Both the position numbers and the translations under genes were made by a program. From the NCBI GenBank assembly GCA_902474645.1, contig CABRWN010000035.1:1-14020 (forward strand): a stretch of 14,020 nucleotides of DNA, read 5' to 3'. Source of the stretch: an uncultured Collinsella sp. (GTDB lineage Bacteria; Actinomycetota; Coriobacteriia; Coriobacteriales; Coriobacteriaceae). This document shows positions 1 through 6,730 of this stretch, piece by piece. Every line of letters starts with the position of its first letter. The stretch's first letter is position 1. Below the pieces are notes generated by a model. The model ran no database searches, was not told where the DNA came from, and saw only the letters and a program-made list of their open reading frames with translations.

Positions 1-171
1 AAGCCGCCGCGACCGCCACGGTCGCCGCCACGGTCACCAAAGCCGCCACGACCGCCACGATCGCCACCGCGACCGCCACGGTCACCACCACGGCCACCGC
101 GATCGCCAAAGCCGCCGCGACCGCCACGGTCGCCGCCACGGCCACCGCGATCGTCACGACCGCCGCGAGGA
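1..171 (-). repeat. Degenerate 9-21 bp tandem repeats encoding RGG/DRGG tail
   Basis: The left edge consists of imperfect repeats built from GGC-GGT-CGC/CGT and GAC/GAT codons (gccgccacggtcgccaccgcg-like on the plus strand). They encode RGG, DRGG and FGDRGG units. Codons for the same amino acids vary between units, so selection on the protein is plausible. The array continues beyond the window, and copy number is likely to vary between strains. Confidence 0.75.
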
Positions 172-773
172 CCGCGGTCCTCGTCCAGGCCCATGGCGAC
201 GAGCGGAGCAATGACCTTATCGAGAGCGGCCATCAGCTCGGTGGCCTCCTCGTAAGAAAGCTCGGGCAGGAGCTTCTCCTTCTTGTTGGCAAGCTCGACC
301 AGGCCCTCGGCGGCATCCTCGGCAGCGAAGACAACGATCTTGCGCATATCGCCCTCGGCATCGTCGATGCGGCCGACCAGATCGGCAGCCTCGGCCGCGG
401 CCATCAGACCATCGAGCTCACGAAGGCGCATGCCCAGCAGGTCGGACATTTCCTTCTGCTCCATCTTGGGCTTGAGGTCAAGAAGCTTGATGGCGCGCTC
501 GATGTTCGCCATGCGCTCGGCCTTGGCCTCCTCCTCCTTGGAAATAGCAAAGCGACGGCTACGCAGCAGGCGGGCGGCCTTCTGCATCTTGTCCATCAGC
601 TCTTCGTCATCGTAATCAACGGCGGCCTCGACAACCTCGGCCTCCTCCTCGGCGGAAACCTCGTCAGCAGCCTCAACCTCGGCAGCTTCGGTCTCCACGG
701 TCTCGACTGCCTCAACCTCGGCAGCCACGGTCTCGTTCTCGGTCTCGTTCATGATCTCTTCGTTCTCGGACAT
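1..773 (-). CDS. Acidic winged-helix (MarR-like) protein with C-terminal RGG-repeat tail, 3' end outside window
   Basis: The reading frame is open from an ATG at 773 to the left edge, giving at least 257 residues with no stop. An AAGGAG ribosome site (778-783) lies 4 bases upstream. Residues 1-60 are very acidic (Glu/Ala/Val-rich, probably disordered). Residues about 60-100 are helical and basic. Residues about 100-195 resemble a MarR-like winged helix, with an LLGMRLRELDGL helix and a GDMRKIVV wing-like segment. From about residue 203 the protein becomes Arg-Gly-Gly/Asp-Arg-Gly-Gly repeats with occasional Gly-Phe-Gly. RGG tails are known to bind RNA and to promote condensation; whether this one does is inference. 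The gene lies downstream of the MFS gene on the same strand, 152 bases away. The family call rests on pattern only, so a DNA- or RNA-binding role is tentative. Confidence 0.7.
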   Translation of the reverse strand, partial: MSENEEIMNETENETVAAEVEAVETVETEAAEVEAADEVSAEEEAEVVEAAVDYDDEELMDKMQKAARLLRSRRFAISKEEEAKAERMANIERAIKLLDLKPKMEQKEMSDLLGMRLRELDGLMAAAEAADLVGRIDDAEGDMRKIVVFAAEDAAEGLVELANKKEKLLPELSYEEATELMAALDKVIAPLVAMGLDEDRGPRGGRDDRGGRGGDRGGRGGFGDRGGRGGDRGGRGGDRGGRGGFGDRGGDRGGRGG

Positions 774-925
774 GAGACTCCTTCTTGGCCCTCTCGGGCA
801 TCATCGCCCCATTCGCGGGGCCCGTCGCGCACTCTTTGCGCTTTAAACATTCATGCCTCTCGGCAAAACGTCCACTAGTTTATGGTGTCGTCATCTAATC
901 TAGCTGCAGAATCTATGTGCACACA

Positions 926-2341
926 TTAATGCGACATGTGCGACTCGCGACGAGCGTACACCAGCGACGCCACGAACCCGACCACGGCAATTACAGCCGC
1001 CACACGCACGGCAGCTGCAAATCCAATCGCCTGGGCAACGTCGATCACAACGCCAGCGGCGCCGGCGGTCGCCGCAGAACTCGAGAGCAGACCGATAAAC
1101 AACGACGGACCAAACGATGCGGCAATCATGTTCCACGTGTTGAGCAATGCCGTTCCGTGGGGATGCTCAGCGGCAGGCAGCGTCTCCAAGCCGGCCGTCT
1201 GCGAGGGACTCAGCACCAAACCGACTCCGGCATACACCACAACGGTCAGTACCACGACAACGCCGATGTTCATGCTTGCCGCCGTCATCGAGATGGCAGT
1301 CTGCCCCACGGCAATCAGGGCAAAGCCGACCGGCAGCAGCGGCCATGCGCCACGGGCGTCCATCACGCGTCCGCCCACAATCGAGGTCACGGCGTTGCAG
1401 GCAATCGCCGGCAAAATGAGCAAGCCCGCAACAAGTGCGGTCATGCCGTATGCGCCCTCAAAATAGAGCGGCAACAAAACGCTCATCGAGAACGTCGTCA
1501 TCATCGACACCACCACAAGCAGACACGCAGGCCAAAAACGAACGCTCGCCATGGGACGCACGTTAAGCACCGGATGCTCGAGCTTGAGCTGGCGGGCCGC
1601 AAACAGGCCGAGCAGCACAATGGCGGCGAAAAGCGTCACGATACCGGCAATCAGATTGGTCGAGAACTCGCCTACGGAATACACAAATGCCGTAATACCG
1701 GCGGCGAGCAAAACAACCGACAGAATATCAAGCGTGGCGTTCGAACGCTCTCCGACATTCTGAACAAGCTTTACGCCCGCCGCAGCGACCACAATGCCGC
1801 CCACCAGCGGCACTACGAACACCGCCCTCCAGCCAAACAACGTGCACATAAGACCGCTGATCACGGGTCCAAACGCCGGCCCCAGCGTAATGCAGGCTCC
1901 GCCCAGGCTCAGATAGAGACCGAGCTTCTCGCGCGGAGCGCAAGACAGCACCACGTTCATCATGAGCGGGAACAAGATGCCCGATCCCGCAGCCTGCAAA
2001 ATACGGCTTGGCAGCAAAACGCTAAATGACGGAGCGAACAGGCACAGGACTTCGCCGGCGACCATGCATCCGCATGCGAAAAACAGCAGCTTGCGCGTCG
2101 AGAAACGGCCGGACAGGAAGGCCATGATGGCCGTAAAGATCGACGTCACGATCATGTAGCCCGAAACGAGCCACTGCGCCGTGGTGGCACTCACCGAAAA
2201 GGCCGCCATAATGTCGTGCAACGCCACGTTAATGATGTTCTCGTTAAACGCGGCAACAAAGGCTGCAATATACATTACGACGAGAATCGCCGCAGTGGCC
2301 GATGGCGCTACTTGAACTTGTTGCTGAGATTTGCTCCCCAT
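926..2341 (-). CDS. MFS drug/metabolite exporter, DHA2 (14-TM EmrB/QacA-like) family
   Basis: This 471-residue integral membrane protein is rich in hydrophobic segments and fits a 14-helix proton-driven exporter. Family motifs seen are FNENIINVAL in helix 1 (residues 32-41), the motif A-like GRFSTRKL (78-85), RILQAAGSG (113-121) and the antiporter motif C-like GPAFGPVISG (154-163). The helix-1 motif usually starts with Asp (LDxTIVNVAL); here it is Asn. The frame is open further upstream, but the ATG at 2341 is chosen because a GAGGAAGGAA ribosome site precedes it. The protein sense begins there, and the upstream extension is antisense to the deformylase gene. It is divergent from the deformylase-like gene at 2547. 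The substrate cannot be read from sequence. Family is confident, function general. Confidence 0.9.
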   Translation of the reverse strand: MGSKSQQQVQVAPSATAAILVVMYIAAFVAAFNENIINVALHDIMAAFSVSATTAQWLVSGYMIVTSIFTAIMAFLSGRFSTRKLLFFACGCMVAGEVLCLFAPSFSVLLPSRILQAAGSGILFPLMMNVVLSCAPREKLGLYLSLGGACITLGPAFGPVISGLMCTLFGWRAVFVVPLVGGIVVAAAGVKLVQNVGERSNATLDILSVVLLAAGITAFVYSVGEFSTNLIAGIVTLFAAIVLLGLFAARQLKLEHPVLNVRPMASVRFWPACLLVVVSMMTTFSMSVLLPLYFEGAYGMTALVAGLLILPAIACNAVTSIVGGRVMDARGAWPLLPVGFALIAVGQTAISMTAASMNIGVVVVLTVVVYAGVGLVLSPSQTAGLETLPAAEHPHGTALLNTWNMIAASFGPSLFIGLLSSSAATAGAAGVVIDVAQAIGFAAAVRVAAVIAVVGFVASLVYARRESHMSH

Positions 2342-2546
2342 GCATTTCCTTCCTCTTGGAACGACAGTCGCATCGCCCCAGAGGAACAGTCCAGGGCGAA
2401 AAATGAGCCCTAGACTTACGCCAGACGCCGTACTCGACGAGTCTGACAACATGGTCCAACGTCGAAAGATTGTAACGCGGACGCACAGCTTTCCTTCCGC
2501 GCTATTATTAAAAGTCCACGAAAGCATAAGACATGAGGAGCCCGCC
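2342..2546. promoter_or_regulatory. Divergent promoter region between MFS and deformylase-like genes
   Basis: These 205 bases must hold both promoters. On the plus strand TATTAT (2503-2508) is a candidate -10 for the deformylase gene, with only a weak -35. On the minus strand an AGGGC/GCCCT stem (2393-2397 with 2407-2411) falls in the exporter leader. A small dyad, CAGAC (2422-2426) with GTCTG (2441-2445), has a nested ACTCG-A-CGAGT (2432-2442) and could be an operator. No regulator gene adjoins it. Confidence 0.35.
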
Positions 2547-2957
2547 ATGATTAAGCCCATCATGAAATCCGAGTTCTTTTTGCGTCTGCCTTCCGAAGAC
2601 GCGGGACCCGACGATGCCGCGACCGGGCAGGATCTCCTGGATACGCTCCACGAGCATGAGCGCGAGTGCGTGGGCCTCGCCGCCAACATGATCGGCGTGC
2701 GCAAACGCATCATCTGCGTAAAGGACGGCAACAGGACACTCCTGATGTACAACCCTCAAATTCTTGAGCAGGTCAATGCCTATCAGACGAGCGAAGGATG
2801 TCTCTCGCTGATCGGCGAGCGTCCCTGTACCCGCTATCGCCGCATTAAGGTTGAGTATTTGGACGAGAACTTCGTCCACCGCATCAAAAACTTCTCGGGC
2901 TACACCGCCGAGATCATCCAGCACGAAATCGACCACTGCAATGGGATTGTTATTTAG
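2547..2957 (+). CDS. Peptide deformylase family protein, motif 1 Gln replaced by Met
   Basis: Peptide deformylases remove the formyl group from nascent N-terminal formyl-Met using a metal held by one Cys and two His. This 136-residue protein is shorter than canonical Def (about 165-200). It has motif 2 EGCLS (83-87, Cys85 ligand) and motif 3 QHEIDH (125-130: His126, Glu127, His130) intact. Motif 1 reads GLAANMIG (43-50) where canonical enzymes have GLAAPQVG, so the Gln that stabilises the transition state is Met48. The ATG at 2547 is chosen for its GAGGAG site 6 bases upstream; longer upstream in-frame starts lack one. It ends at a strong terminator. It is a deformylase homologue with confidence, but activity on fMet peptides is uncertain. 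Another, canonical Def probably exists elsewhere in the genome. Confidence 0.85.
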   Translation: MIKPIMKSEFFLRLPSEDAGPDDAATGQDLLDTLHEHERECVGLAANMIGVRKRIICVKDGNRTLLMYNPQILEQVNAYQTSEGCLSLIGERPCTRYRRIKVEYLDENFVHRIKNFSGYTAEIIQHEIDHCNGIVI

Positions 2958-2972
2958 TTCCGCCGATTCAAG

Positions 2973-3008
2973 AAAGCTCCCTGCAGCAAAACAACTGCAG
3001 GGAGCTTT
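2973..3008. terminator. Bidirectional intrinsic terminator
   Basis: A perfect 14-bp stem (AAAGCTCCCTGCAG at 2973-2986, its complement at 2995-3008) encloses an 8-base loop. It has T-rich tails on both strands, and lies between the convergent deformylase-like and aminotransferase genes. Confidence 0.9.
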
Positions 3009-3031
3009 TCATAGTGCGGAGTTTCTATCCC

Positions 3032-4552
3032 CTACGACTGGCGGTAATGATCGAAGAAGTCGGCGAGGTCTTCGAGCGACTCTTTGAGTACTTCCATGCG
3101 CGGCAGGTACACGATACGGAAGTGGTCGGGCTCAGCCCAGTTAAAGCCGCCGCCGCGCGTGATCAGGATCTTCTTCTCGTGCAGCAGGTCAAGGGCGAAC
3201 TGCTCGTCATCGGTGATGTTGAACTTCTTCACATCCATCTTGGGGAAGATGTAGAACGCCGCACGCGGCTTAACCACCGAGATGCCGTCAATCTTGTTGA
3301 GCGCCTCATACACAAAGTTGCGCTGCTCGTAGACACGGCCGCCGGGACGGATGTAGTCGTTAACGGACTGATGACCACCAAGTGCCGTCTGAACGATCGA
3401 CTGAGCCGGCACGTTGGAGCACAGGCGCATGTTGGAGAGCATGTTAATGCCCATGATGAAGTCGCTCATGCAGCGCTGGTTGCCCGAAAGCACCATCCAG
3501 CCAATACGATAGCCCGCGATCATGTGCGACTTGGACAGACCGCTAAAGGTAACGCAGGGCAGGTCGGGAGCGAGCGAGGCAATCGAGACGTGCTCGTAGC
3601 CGTCCATGCACAGGCGGTCGTAAATCTCATCGGCAAAGATCATCAGCTGATGCCTGCGTGCAATCTCGACGATGCCCTCGAGCACCTCGCGCGGATAGAC
3701 GGAACCCGTGGGGTTGTTGGGGTTGATGATGACGAGGGCTTTGGTCGCGCTCGTAATCTTGGACTCCATATCCTCCAGGTCGGGATACCAATCCGCCTGC
3801 TCATCACACAGATAATGTACGGGATGACCGCCGGCAAGGGTTGCGCACGCCGTCCAGAGCGGATAGTCGGGGCTGGGGATCAGAATCTCGTCGCCATTGT
3901 CGAGCAGCGCGTTCATCGAAAGCTGAATGAGCTCGGACACGCCGTTGCCCGTGTAGATATGCTCCATCTGAACATTGGGCAGGCCCTTGATCTGCGAATA
4001 CTGCATGATCGCCTTGCGCGCGGAGAACAGGCCACGCGAGTTGGAATAGCCTTCGCAGTCGGGCAGCTGCTGGCGCATGTCCTTGATGACCTCATCGGGT
4101 GTGCGGAAACCGAAGGGCGCCGGGTTGCCGATATTGAGCTTGAGGATGCGCTCGCCCTCGTCCTCCATACGGGCGGCCTCGTCGACGACGGGACCGCGCA
4201 CGTCATACAGGACGTTGTCGAGTTTGGTGGATTTAGAAAAAGTACGCATGGTGGTGCTCCTTGCAATTTGAGCTGAGGGATGGGGTTCGGGCTTGGAATC
4301 GTTGCGGGGTGATGATGCCTCGCCTTGATCGGCGTCGCCGGCGAGCAGCCAGGTAACATCGACCTCCAAAATACGGGCGAGCAGCTCAGCCACATCGCGC
4401 CGCGGAATCGTCTTGCCGCTCACATATTGGCTCATCTGACTCTTGCCGAGTTTTTTGCCGAGCATCTCCGATGCGCGGATTACGTCCGATTGGCGAACGT
4501 CGCGATTGGACATAGTCTGTCGCAGGCGATCGCAAAACGTCTCTTGGGCCAC
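3032..4552 (-). CDS. XRE-type helix-turn-helix fused to AlaA-like alanine/glutamate aminotransferase
   Basis: The frame encodes 506 residues from a GTG at 4552, which has AGGAGG (4558-4563) 5 bases upstream. Residues 4-72 form a Cro/C1-type DNA-binding domain (KSQMSQYVSGKTIPRRD recognition region). Residues 73-101 are a polar linker. Residues 102-506 are a complete 405-residue fold-type I PLP aminotransferase closely resembling E. coli AlaA. It has GNPAPFGF, NPNNPTG, FADEIY and the PLP lysine in SGLSKSHMIAGYRIGW (Lys240 of the enzyme part, 341 of the fusion). The expected reaction is pyruvate + glutamate to alanine + 2-oxoglutarate. A second strong start lies at the domain boundary (ATG 4249 with its own AAGGAG), so an enzyme-only product is likely possible. 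The promoter carries repeated palindromic elements suggesting autoregulation. Domains are confident; regulation is inference. Confidence 0.9.
   Translation of the reverse strand: MAQETFCDRLRQTMSNRDVRQSDVIRASEMLGKKLGKSQMSQYVSGKTIPRRDVAELLARILEVDVTWLLAGDADQGEASSPRNDSKPEPHPSAQIARSTTMRTFSKSTKLDNVLYDVRGPVVDEAARMEDEGERILKLNIGNPAPFGFRTPDEVIKDMRQQLPDCEGYSNSRGLFSARKAIMQYSQIKGLPNVQMEHIYTGNGVSELIQLSMNALLDNGDEILIPSPDYPLWTACATLAGGHPVHYLCDEQADWYPDLEDMESKITSATKALVIINPNNPTGSVYPREVLEGIVEIARRHQLMIFADEIYDRLCMDGYEHVSIASLAPDLPCVTFSGLSKSHMIAGYRIGWMVLSGNQRCMSDFIMGINMLSNMRLCSNVPAQSIVQTALGGHQSVNDYIRPGGRVYEQRNFVYEALNKIDGISVVKPRAAFYIFPKMDVKKFNITDDEQFALDLLHEKKILITRGGGFNWAEPDHFRIVYLPRMEVLKESLEDLADFFDHYRQS
4247..4262 (-). 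promoter_or_regulatory. Internal ribosome binding site and ATG for enzyme-only aminotransferase
   Basis: AAGGAG (minus strand, 4257-4262) is followed by a 7-base spacer and an in-frame ATG (4247-4249). This falls exactly where the 405-residue AlaA-like enzyme begins. It would give an aminotransferase without the DNA-binding domain. Confidence 0.6.
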
Positions 4553-4573
4553 AGGAACCTCCTTGCTGGCAAA

Positions 4574-4655
4574 GTTCAATTTATAGAACACGAATTGAAC
4601 CAAGGTTCAATTTAGCAAGCAGTATAGCGCGGCGCATTATCGGGAAGTTCAATTT
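4574..4655. promoter_or_regulatory. Operator array GTTCAATTT with central palindrome in the xre-aminotransferase promoter
   Basis: GTTCAATTT occurs three times in one orientation (4574-4582, 4605-4613, 4647-4655) and once inverted as AATTGAAC (4593-4600). The middle pair forms a dyad of 9-bp perfect arms (AATTGAACC at 4593-4601, GGTTCAATT at 4604-4612) around AA. On the minus strand TATAAA (4580-4585) and TATACT (4621-4626) are candidate -10 boxes, each about 19-20 bases from a TTGAAC. The elements therefore overlap the likely promoter, as expected for repression. The XRE domain of the next gene is the natural candidate binder. Confidence 0.6.
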
Positions 4656-4714
4656 CATAAGAAAATGCGCCGGACTCTGAGATTTGCCCAAAGCGGACAA
4701 TGACACGCACGCGT

Positions 4715-5572
4715 TTAGAGGTATTCGAGGAAACGGGCGGCAGCAAGCGAAACATCGGCCGTTCGATATATGGCGTTGATCTGCCGATGGGGATGCCCCT
4801 CGAGTGGGCGCACGGCAACATCGAACTGGCAGCGGCGCAAGATGAGCGCGGGAAGAATGCTCACGCCCAGGCCGTCCTCGACCATGGCCATAATCGCATA
4901 GTCATCCCAGGTCGACAGCTTAGAGCGCACCGCCAGGCCCGCGCGGCGAAACAGCGGCGTAATCTCATCATCGGTGCCTCGTTCTAGCAGAATAAACTGC
5001 TCGTTGGCTAAATCGGCAAGAGAAACGACCTCCGCCGTGGCAAGCAAAGAGTCCGCCGGCACTACCGCCATCAACTCGTCGCGCACCAAAGACCGCGATG
5101 CCATGCCGTTTTCTCGGGGTTCACGCGGGATAAAGCCCAGATCGCAGCGGCCCTCTGCCACCCATTGTTCAATCTCTGAGTAATCGCCCATCAGCAACTC
5201 GTAATCGACGTCCGGGTGATCGGCGCGAAAGCGCGCAATCACCGGCGGCAGCACGTGGGTCGCCACGCTCGAAAACGTACCGATGCAGATTTTGCCGCGC
5301 ATGAGCCCGCGCATCTCATCCACCCGTCGCTGCAAGCGAGTGAATTCCTCACAGAGCGCTTCGACAGCCGGCATGACCTGCCGCCCATCGGCAGAAAGAG
5401 CCACGCCCTCGCGACTGCGGTCGAGCACCTTAAAGCCCCAATCGGCCTCAAGATCGGCCACCATACGGCTCACGCCCGACTGCGAATAGCTCAGGCGCTC
5501 GGCAGCACGCGTAAAGCTTCCGGCGCGCACGGTCTCGAGCAGCACCTGCATCTTTTGAACATTCGTTTCCAC
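4715..5572 (-). CDS. LysR-family transcriptional regulator
   Basis: This 285-residue protein has the family's N-terminal winged helix-turn-helix (about residues 3-62, with GSFTRAAERLSYSQSGVSRMVADLE) and a C-terminal periplasmic-binding-like effector domain (about 85-285). The length is normal for LysR (about 290-310). A GTG at 5572 is chosen because GGAGG sits 6 bases upstream. An ATG at 5593 in frame lacks such a site, and the ATG at 5551 would trim the N-terminus. It is transcribed away from the EamA transporter, the classic arrangement in which the LysR protein controls its divergent neighbour and itself. A LysR-like box lies in the 118-base gap. The effector is unknown. A 162-base gap separates its 3' end from the aminotransferase start, with no clear terminator. 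Confidence 0.92.
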   Translation of the reverse strand: METNVQKMQVLLETVRAGSFTRAAERLSYSQSGVSRMVADLEADWGFKVLDRSREGVALSADGRQVMPAVEALCEEFTRLQRRVDEMRGLMRGKICIGTFSSVATHVLPPVIARFRADHPDVDYELLMGDYSEIEQWVAEGRCDLGFIPREPRENGMASRSLVRDELMAVVPADSLLATAEVVSLADLANEQFILLERGTDDEITPLFRRAGLAVRSKLSTWDDYAIMAMVEDGLGVSILPALILRRCQFDVAVRPLEGHPHRQINAIYRTADVSLAAARFLEYL

Positions 5573-5617
5573 GGCACCCCTCCACCTATGCATGAGCTTT
5601 TGTCATGTTATCTATGC

Positions 5618-5623
5618 ATTATA
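5618..5623 (-). promoter_or_regulatory. Candidate -10 box for the LysR gene
   Basis: A perfect TATAAT on the minus strand lies 45 bases upstream of the GTG. A 17-base spacer puts the -35 at about 5641-5646 (ACTGGC, weak), which overlaps the adjacent dyad. A weak -35 next to a LysR box fits autoregulation. Confidence 0.5.
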
Positions 5624-5644
5624 TTCGCTTTTCTTCTAAAGCCA

Positions 5645-5661
5645 GTTCACCCATAGTGAAC
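5645..5661. promoter_or_regulatory. LysR-type operator (T-N11-A dyad) between lysR and eamA
   Basis: GTTCAC (5645-5650) and GTGAAC (5656-5661) form a perfect 6-bp dyad around CCATA. It contains the T-N11-A pattern (5647-5659) typical of LysR boxes. It lies 30-46 bases before the transporter ATG and next to the putative lysR -35. Two direct copies of CTATGCAT (5586-5593, 5612-5619) in the same gap may be further contacts. Confidence 0.55.
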
Positions 5662-5690
5662 ATGCTCGGATATAGAGGGGATGGAAGCGC

Positions 5691-6617
5691 ATGAACAACG
5701 GGCTGTTTACGTACTTAGCAGCATTGCTATTGTTTGGCTCCAACGGCATCATCGCCTCTGCCATCGCGTTGCCGAGCTCCGATATCGTGCTACTGCGCAC
5801 GTTTTTGGGCGCCCTCTCGCTTGTCACTATCCTTGCCATCACCCAACGCCATAAGTTGCAGGCGCCATCTCGCCTCCGCGAAGCCGCAGCCCTCCTCCTT
5901 TCGGGAGCCGCGCTGGGCGCCAGCTGGATTTTTCTGTTCCGCGCCTACCAGACGATCGGCGTCGGCGTATCCTCGCTGCTGTACTACTGCGGCCCCATCA
6001 TTGTCATGGCGCTCTCCCCGCTCATCTTTGGCGAAAAGCTGACCGGCGGCAAAATCGCCGGCTTTGTCGCCGTTGCTTGTGGTGCTTTTCTCATTGCAGC
6101 GCAAGGTCTAGGCGGCAATATGCCCATTGCGGGTATCGTCTGCGGTATCGCCTCGGCATTTTGCTATGCGCTGATGGTCATCGCTAGCAAGGGTGCGCCG
6201 CACATCGAAGGTCTCGAGAACTCCGCGCTCCAGGTGAGCGCCGCTTTTGTGACCGCGCTGGTCCTCACGCTCATCACGCAGGGCGCTCCCTCATTCCTGG
6301 CCGCCGGTGTCGCCGCCAGCATTGATTGGCGCGCCGTCGTCATGCTCGGCGTCGTCATGCTCGGCGTCGTCAACACCGGACTCGGTTGTCTGCTCTACTT
6401 TAGTGCCGTCGCCAAACTGCCCGTGCAGACCGTCGCGGTCGTCGGCTACCTCGAGCCGCTTTCGGCCGTCGTGTTCTCGGCCGTCCTTTTGGGCGAAGCC
6501 ATAACACCGGTCCGCCTGATGGGCGCCGCACTTATCATCGGCGGTGCGCTCTTTTGCGAACTCGCCGGCAAACGCGCAAGCGCCAAGGCTGGCATAGCCC
6601 AGACAGCACGTGCTTAA
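5691..6617 (+). CDS. EamA/DMT-superfamily transporter (10-TM metabolite exporter)
   Basis: This 308-residue protein consists of two homologous five-helix EamA halves. The N-half ends near LIFGEKLTGGKIAGFVAVACGAFLI, and the C-half has the matching AVLLGEAITPVRLMGAALIIGGALF. Such proteins usually export amino acids, nucleosides or other metabolites; the substrate is not predictable here. The ATG at 5691 is preceded by GAGGGG (5675-5680). The divergent LysR gene and the shared dyad suggest LysR control. The nearby alanine aminotransferase makes amino-acid export an attractive but unsupported guess. A 15-bp in-frame tandem duplication (6336-6350 and 6351-6365) repeats five residues inside a membrane segment (VVMLG twice). 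Confidence 0.9.
   Translation: MNNGLFTYLAALLLFGSNGIIASAIALPSSDIVLLRTFLGALSLVTILAITQRHKLQAPSRLREAAALLLSGAALGASWIFLFRAYQTIGVGVSSLLYYCGPIIVMALSPLIFGEKLTGGKIAGFVAVACGAFLIAAQGLGGNMPIAGIVCGIASAFCYALMVIASKGAPHIEGLENSALQVSAAFVTALVLTLITQGAPSFLAAGVAASIDWRAVVMLGVVMLGVVNTGLGCLLYFSAVAKLPVQTVAVVGYLEPLSAVVFSAVLLGEAITPVRLMGAALIIGGALFCELAGKRASAKAGIAQTARA
6336..6371 (+). repeat. 15-bp tandem repeat inside the EamA transporter
   Basis: GTCGTCATGCTCGGC occurs twice back to back (6336-6350, 6351-6365), followed by a partial GTCGTC. In frame, it adds five residues to a predicted membrane helix. Confidence 0.8.
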
Positions 6618-6651
6618 AAGCCCCTGTTTCGAAATGCTACCCACGTACATA

Positions 6652-6675
6652 AATAATCCCCAGCTGGGGATTATT
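6652..6675. promoter_or_regulatory. 24-bp perfect palindrome between eamA and kup
   Basis: AATAATCCCCAG is followed directly by its exact reverse complement. As RNA it is a hairpin with a 4-base loop and could end the eamA transcript, but the T-tract after it is poor. As DNA it is a good dimeric operator. It starts 35 bases after the eamA stop. Confidence 0.6.
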
Positions 6676-6730
6676 GTCTAAAATAACCTGATGTGCCAAA
6701 CTGCTCTTGTATGTATAAAGACGGCATAAA

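Noticed and set aside
1..171. CRISPR-like array because of regular repeats at the left edge
   Set aside because: The repeats are codon-based, imperfect, in frame and lack unique spacers; they encode the RGG tail.
806..821. GCCCC/GGGGC hairpin downstream of the MFS gene as a terminator
   Set aside because: It has only 5 pairs, no T run on the minus strand, and lies within the ribosome-site-proximal leader of the RGG gene.
917..2029. 370-residue open frame on the plus strand opposite the MFS gene
   Set aside because: It is antisense to a clear 14-helix transporter, low in hydrophobic structure, rich in His/Arg/Gln and has no ribosome site: a by-product of GC-rich codon use.
2342..2752. N-terminal extension of the MFS frame up to 2752
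   Set aside because: It is antisense to the deformylase-like gene and lacks transporter character; the ATG at 2341 has a good ribosome site.
3014..4276. 420-residue open frame on the plus strand opposite the aminotransferase
   Set aside because: The antisense strand encodes AlaA motifs in order; this frame has no recognisable motif or ribosome site.
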